A stretch of 21,876 nt of DNA from a virus. Every line of letters starts with the position of its first letter. The first letter of the stretch is position 1. Positions 18,237-21,876 of this stretch are shown here, in pieces. The translations under genes were made by a program, and so were the position numbers. Under the pieces are notes generated by a model, which was given only the letters and a program-made list of their open reading frames with translations, had not been told where the DNA came from and did no database searches. The stretch covers positions 1 through 21,876 of the IMG/VR virus record IMGVR_UViG_3300006789_000210, one strand, 5' to 3'.

Positions 18237-20725
18237 TGGCTAGAACACCATCACTTGTTGATTCAGGATTTATGCAAGGTGGCGCATCTGAGGATCTTCC
18301 GTCTGTAGATGTTGAAGTTCCTCAAGCGGAGGACTTTGCTGGAGGTGCCGAGATTATCCAAGACGGTATGGGTGGCGCAATTGTTCAGGCGTTAGCTGAA
18401 GACGGTATGCAAGAACAAGAGATGATGGCTCAAGCTTATGATCACGATGCCAACTTAGCTGAAGCATTGCCTGAAGGTGTGTTAGGAGAGATATCCACGG
18501 ATCTTAGAGATAGATACGAGGAAGACTTGGAGTCCAGTTCCGAGTGGCGAGAGGCTTATACTAAAGGTTTAGATTTACTTGGCTTGAATTACTCCGAGCG
18601 CAGTCAACCGTTTCAAGGTGCGTCTGGCGTTACGCATCCATTGATCTCTGAATCTGTAACCCAGTTTCAAGCGCAGGCTTACAAAGAATTATTGCCCTCT
18701 GGCGGACCAGTAAGAACTCAAGTTCTAGGTTCACAGTCAGCGGAGCGTGAAGCGCAGTCAATGCGCGTTAAAGAATTTATGAACTATCAGATTACGGAAG
18801 TAATGGAAGAGTTTGACCCAGACATGGATCAGATGTTATTTTATTTACCGCTATCTGGTTCTACGTTTAAGAAGGTTTACTTTGATGGCCCCAAGGATCG
18901 AGCGGTATCCAAGTTTGTGGGTGCAGAAGATCTAATCATTCCTTATACAGCGTCTGATCTTATGACAGCGCCGCGTGTTACCCATGTTTTACGCATGGAC
19001 GAAAACGAGTTACGCAAGATGCAGGTTGCTCAAGTGTTTCGTGATGTGGAGATTAGTGCATCTGATGATACAGAAGATGATGAAGTTAAGGAAAAGATCC
19101 AAGAGCTCGAGGGCGTTAGCAAATCTTATTCTGATGAGGTTTTCACGCTTTTAGAGATGCACGTTAACTTGGATATAGAGGGTTTTGAAGACATAAGCCC
19201 TGAAGGTGAGCCAACGGGTATTAAGTTACCTTACATTGTGACCTTGGATCATGGATCTGGCGAAGTATTATCAATACGCAGAAATTATGACGAGGACGAC
19301 CCATTTAAGCGCAAACGTCAGTATTTTGTTCATTATAAGTTTTTACCGGGTCTTGGTTTTTATGGCTTTGGCTTAATACATATGATTGGTGGTCTTGGTC
19401 GTGCCGCTACGAGTATTTTACGCCAGCTTATAGATGCTGGAACCTTGGCTAACTTACCTTCTGGCTTTAAGGCTAGGGGTATTCGTATTCGTAATGATGA
19501 TGAGCCGTTGTTGCCTGGTGAGTTTAGGGACATTGATGCTCCCGGAGGCGATATAAGGGGTTCTATTATACCTCTTCCATTTAAAGAGCCTTCAGCGACA
19601 TTAGCCCAGTTGTTGGGATCTTTGGTTGATGGTGGTAGAAGATTTATTTCTATTGCTGATCAACAAATTAGTAACATGAGCCAAGAAATGCCTGTTGGCA
19701 CAACTGTAGCTCTTTTAGAGCGCGGCATGAAAGTAATGTCTGCGATTCACAAAAGGCTACATTATGCACAGAAGACAGAGTTTAGATTATTGGCGAGGAT
19801 ATTCTCGGAGAACTTACCTCCAGTATATCCTTATGAAGTTGTCGGTGCGCCTTCGGAGGTGAAAGCAGAGGACTTTGATAGTAGGGTTGATATCCTCCCT
19901 GTTTCAGACCCTAATATTTTCTCGATGGCCCAGCGTGTAACCTTGGCTCAGACGCAGTTGCAACTTGCACAGTCAAATCCCCAACTGCACAATCTGCAAG
20001 CCGCGTATCGGCGTATGTATCAAGCTTTAGAGGTTCAGAATATTGATGAAATATTACCACCGCCTCAAGAGCCACAGCCTATGGATCCAAGTATTGAGAA
20101 TGCAAGAGCCTTAATGAACGAGTTGCTACAAGCCTTTGCAGAACAGGATCATGACGCACACTTAGCAGCACATATTTCATTTATGGGTTTGCCTATTGTT
20201 CAGACATCACCTCAAGTGTTAGGCACGTTTTTTGCACATATCCTTGAGCATATTTCTATGAAAGCGCGTAATATGGTGGATCAAGAAATGCAGCAGATGC
20301 AACAACAAGCACAACAAGCGCAGATGATGGCGCAGATAGGTGCAATGGATCCAATGATGGCTCAACAGCAGATGCAACAGGCGCAGATGATGGATCAAAA
20401 CCAGATTGAGGCTCGTGTTGCTCAACTAGAAGCACAAATGCAGCAAGAAGTGTTGGCACAGTTAGCACCGCCTCCAGGTCAGGAACAACAAGATCCGTTG
20501 GTCGCTATAAGACAGCAAGAGTTGCAGATTAAAGCAGCTGAGTCTGAGCGACGAGCAATGACAGATCAGATGCAGATGTCACTTGATCAAGAGAAATTGC
20601 GTCAGCAAGCAGTTACGGATGCGGCTCGATTAGAGTTGCAAGAAGAGATTGCGGATGATCGAACAGCCGTAAACAGAGAGCGTATTGCCGCTCAACAACT
20701 AGCAGCAGCGAAGAGGAGTAAGTAA
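18236..20725 (+). CDS. Portal protein
   Basis: 829 residues. The portal is the dodecameric ring through which DNA is packaged and ejected. The start is ATG 18236 with SD GGGAG 8 nt upstream; a GTG or ATG farther upstream has no SD and would cut into terL. The N-terminal and central parts (ERSQPFQGASGVTHPLISES, LFYLPLSGSTFKKVYFDG) match what I know of long portals of HMO-2011-like and other marine podoviruses. After the clip and stem region, residues about 678-745 are Met/Gln-rich coiled coil (QQMQQQAQQAQMM and similar), and the C-terminus is charged helix. This is at the long end for portals, consistent with a podovirus barrel. It lies directly after terL, as in most tailed phages. Confidence 0.9.
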   Translation: MARTPSLVDSGFMQGGASEDLPSVDVEVPQAEDFAGGAEIIQDGMGGAIVQALAEDGMQEQEMMAQAYDHDANLAEALPEGVLGEISTDLRDRYEEDLESSSEWREAYTKGLDLLGLNYSERSQPFQGASGVTHPLISESVTQFQAQAYKELLPSGGPVRTQVLGSQSAEREAQSMRVKEFMNYQITEVMEEFDPDMDQMLFYLPLSGSTFKKVYFDGPKDRAVSKFVGAEDLIIPYTASDLMTAPRVTHVLRMDENELRKMQVAQVFRDVEISASDDTEDDEVKEKIQELEGVSKSYSDEVFTLLEMHVNLDIEGFEDISPEGEPTGIKLPYIVTLDHGSGEVLSIRRNYDEDDPFKRKRQYFVHYKFLPGLGFYGFGLIHMIGGLGRAATSILRQLIDAGTLANLPSGFKARGIRIRNDDEPLLPGEFRDIDAPGGDIRGSIIPLPFKEPSATLAQLLGSLVDGGRRFISIADQQISNMSQEMPVGTTVALLERGMKVMSAIHKRLHYAQKTEFRLLARIFSENLPPVYPYEVVGAPSEVKAEDFDSRVDILPVSDPNIFSMAQRVTLAQTQLQLAQSNPQLHNLQAAYRRMYQALEVQNIDEILPPPQEPQPMDPSIENARALMNELLQAFAEQDHDAHLAAHISFMGLPIVQTSPQVLGTFFAHILEHISMKARNMVDQEMQQMQQQAQQAQMMAQIGAMDPMMAQQQMQQAQMMDQNQIEARVAQLEAQMQQEVLAQLAPPPGQEQQDPLVAIRQQELQIKAAESERRAMTDQMQMSLDQEKLRQQAVTDAARLELQEEIADDRTAVNRERIAAQQLAAAKRSK

Positions 20726-20838
20726 TGCCCCTGAAGAAAGTTGTTGTTATATGTCTTTTACTTACTGGATGCACAGGCTTTACAGCAGACTGTCCGATGA
20801 AATTTGGAGAACCTTTTTGTAGCTGGAGTAAAAAATGA
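20725..20838 (+). CDS. Tiny lipoprotein, 37 aa
   Basis: Starts at ATG 20725, sharing one base with the portal stop (TAATG), with SD AGGAG 6 nt upstream. It reads MPLKKVVVICLLLTGCTGFT: a short basic start, a hydrophobic stretch and a lipobox LTGC, so Cys16 should be lipidated by signal peptidase II. The mature part is about 22 residues with two further cysteines (ADCPMKFGEPFCSWSKK). Overlapping small lipoproteins next to a holin are typical of outer-membrane spanins (Rz1) or envelope-attached entry-exclusion proteins. Which of these applies here is not clear. Confidence 0.75.
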   Translation: MPLKKVVVICLLLTGCTGFTADCPMKFGEPFCSWSKK

Positions 20839-20936
20839 AAAACAAATGGATATGGATAGGGTTGGCACTGGTAATATTCATTGCCATAATATTTTATGGG
20901 GTAGATAAAGCGATGTGTACTCCTCCTTGCGTGTAG
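20835..20936 (+). CDS. Tiny single-span membrane protein, 33 aa
   Basis: Overlaps the lipoprotein stop as ATGA (20835-20838), with SD GGAG 6 nt upstream. It reads KNKWIWIGLALVIFIAIIFY: one transmembrane helix preceded by a basic N-terminus, then a short tail GVDKAMCTPPCV with two cysteines. It is too short for a classical Rz inner-membrane spanin, but lies between a lipoprotein and a holin-like protein, so it may be part of the lysis group, for example an accessory holin or antiholin. The TAG stop abuts the ATG of the next gene. Confidence 0.65.
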   Translation: MKNKWIWIGLALVIFIAIIFYGVDKAMCTPPCV

Positions 20937-21239
20937 ATGAGCAAGGAGCTTACAGCCCAACAAAAAGCCACCATGACTTGGCGTTGGACTGCATTAATAC
21001 TTTATCTCCTAATATGTTTCTATGATTTTATGTTTTGCCCAATTTGGTGGGGATTAAACAGACCAGATATATCTCAATTTATGGAGATTATTAACTCAAC
21101 GGCAGAGCCAATGGTTCAAATGGAATTGATGAAAAAGCTGACCGGGCAGCACGAACCTTTTACGCTTTTGGGGGGAGGATTGTTTCACTTGGCATTTGGT
21201 GCTATATTAACAGGGTCAGCGTTTGCCAGTAAGGATTAA
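20937..21239 (+). CDS. Holin-like protein (GTA_holin_3TM-like)
   Basis: 100 residues with two or three membrane segments: residues about 15-38 (RWTALILYLLICFYDFMFCP and on) and 76-96 (FTLLGGGLFHLAFGAILTGS), separated by an amphipathic helix. The opening MSKELTAQQKATMTWRWTA and the WWGLNRPD turn are reminiscent of the gene-transfer-agent and phage holin family GTA_holin_3TM, as I remember it. Holins form pores that release lysins at the end of infection. It is adjacent to the small membrane protein and the lipoprotein, which fits a lysis cassette. No endolysin is in the window. Confidence 0.65.
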   Translation: MSKELTAQQKATMTWRWTALILYLLICFYDFMFCPIWWGLNRPDISQFMEIINSTAEPMVQMELMKKLTGQHEPFTLLGGGLFHLAFGAILTGSAFASKD

Positions 21240-21240
21240 C

Positions 21241-21849
21241 ATGAAAAAATCTGTGTTATATTTAACTTGGGTGTTTTTAGCGTTGTTATTTTTAATGGTG
21301 TTAGTTCCAATGGTTTATGCAGATGAGGGCTGTGATAGCGCAACAAACAGTAATTGCATTGAGACAAACAGTAATACAAACTCCACAACTAATTCTAACA
21401 TAACCAGTACGACTACTGTAAAGTCTCCACCGCCATCCGCGATGTCTCCTAGTATCAATTCATCAAGCTCAGATACCTGTCACATACCTGCGGGGGGTTC
21501 TGTACAAACGCAGATACTGGGTATTAGTGGCGGTACAACCATCAGAGATTTAAACTGTGAACGGTTAAAAAACGCCAAGGTTATGTACGATATGGGCTTA
21601 AAAATAAGTGCTGTGGCAATAATGTGTGAGGACAAAAGAATTTGGACTGCGATGATTAATTCTGGCACCCCATGCCCAATCAACGGTCTTGTGGGGGATG
21701 CGGCTAAAGCTGAGTGGGAAAACAATCCACATCTAGTGCCGGGATACGTTGCGGGTAAGAAGGAGAAATGGGATGAAGACGATAAGGCAACAGCTCGTGG
21801 GGCTGCTGGCATTGGCGGTCTTTTCTTGGCCTTGTTATTCTTACTCTGA
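21241..21849 (+). CDS. Secreted Ser/Thr/Asn-rich protein with conserved Cys domain, marine-phage type
   Basis: 202 residues from ATG 21241 (MKKSVLYLTWVF), with SD AAGGA. An 18-base-longer start is possible but lacks a good SD. It has a signal peptide (residues 1-27, hydrophobic core, likely cut after VYA), a Thr/Asn/Ser tract (about 40-70, TNSNTNSTTNSN), a PPPSAMSPSINSS linker, then a conserved block with cysteines (IRDLNCERLKNAKVMYDMG, AIMCEDKRIW, GTPCP), and a C-terminal hydrophobic helix (IGGLFLALLFLL). I have seen this arrangement in many marine cyanophages and pelagiphages as a protein of unknown function. Role in the envelope or virion is unknown. Confidence 0.75.
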   Translation: MKKSVLYLTWVFLALLFLMVLVPMVYADEGCDSATNSNCIETNSNTNSTTNSNITSTTTVKSPPPSAMSPSINSSSSDTCHIPAGGSVQTQILGISGGTTIRDLNCERLKNAKVMYDMGLKISAVAIMCEDKRIWTAMINSGTPCPINGLVGDAAKAEWENNPHLVPGYVAGKKEKWDEDDKATARGAAGIGGLFLALLFLL

Positions 21850-21876
21850 GAATATTTACGGTAACACAAAGAACGC

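Noticed and set aside
1-21876. tRNA genes, integrase, attachment sites or insertion sequences
   Set aside because: I looked for cloverleaf patterns, recombinase motifs and terminal inverted repeats by eye and saw none. A tRNAscan or profile search was not possible here.

Overview
The window is a piece of a tailed double-stranded DNA bacteriophage genome (Caudoviricetes), or of a provirus. It carries a terminase small subunit, a terminase large subunit, a very long portal protein, a probable holin and many tightly packed small genes. I see no ribosomal, metabolic or integrase genes. The long portal with a Gln/Met-rich tail and the Ser/Thr/Asn-rich secreted protein at the right end resemble genes I associate with marine phages of Alphaproteobacteria (HMO-2011-like and pelagiphage-like podoviruses). 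That host assignment is inference, not shown by the sequence.

Layout. 1-1008: the end of one rightward gene and two small rightward genes. They run stop codon to stop codon into a leftward gene (1009-2700) for a Pro-rich protein with a Gly/Tyr/Gln-rich, prion-like C-terminus. 2813-2853: terminator of a long leftward operon (8431 back to 2922) of about 18 small genes joined by ATGA or TAATG overlaps. This operon holds a C5-cytosine DNA methyltransferase with a second, apparently real gene inside it in another frame. It also holds two related helix-turn-helix (HTH) proteins, a zinc-ribbon protein, an Api92/DUF1281-like protein and many unknowns. 8432-8840: a divergent control region with iteron-like repeats, an A-tract and five TTTGTCCCA boxes, which is a candidate replication origin or operator. 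8841-9738: terminase small subunit and a VRR-NUC-type nuclease, rightward.

9739-13182: three leftward transcription units of unknown small genes (A: 13182 to 12205; B: 11913 to 11158; C: 10875 to 9958). Each starts at a related promoter about 25-30 nt before the first ATG. The spacers after A, B and C hold composite repeats made of telomere-like TTCGGG arrays (G-quadruplex motifs on the + strand) and ATAACT-type A/T repeats. Inside unit A, two gene junctions carry nearly identical structured RNA elements whose hairpins differ by paired changes. 13183-13670: a second divergent control region with GTTACGTAAC palindromes and a repeated ATATTTTCATTTG leader.

13671-21849: a rightward operon with a PP-loop (PAPS-reductase-like) protein, a HlyC-like lysine acyltransferase, a 630-residue Gly/Ala-rich protein, the terminase large subunit and the portal. 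It ends with a likely lysis or envelope group: a tiny lipoprotein, a tiny membrane protein, a holin-like protein and a secreted Cys-containing protein. Nearly every junction in this operon is ATGA, TAATG or abutting, so translational coupling is likely throughout.
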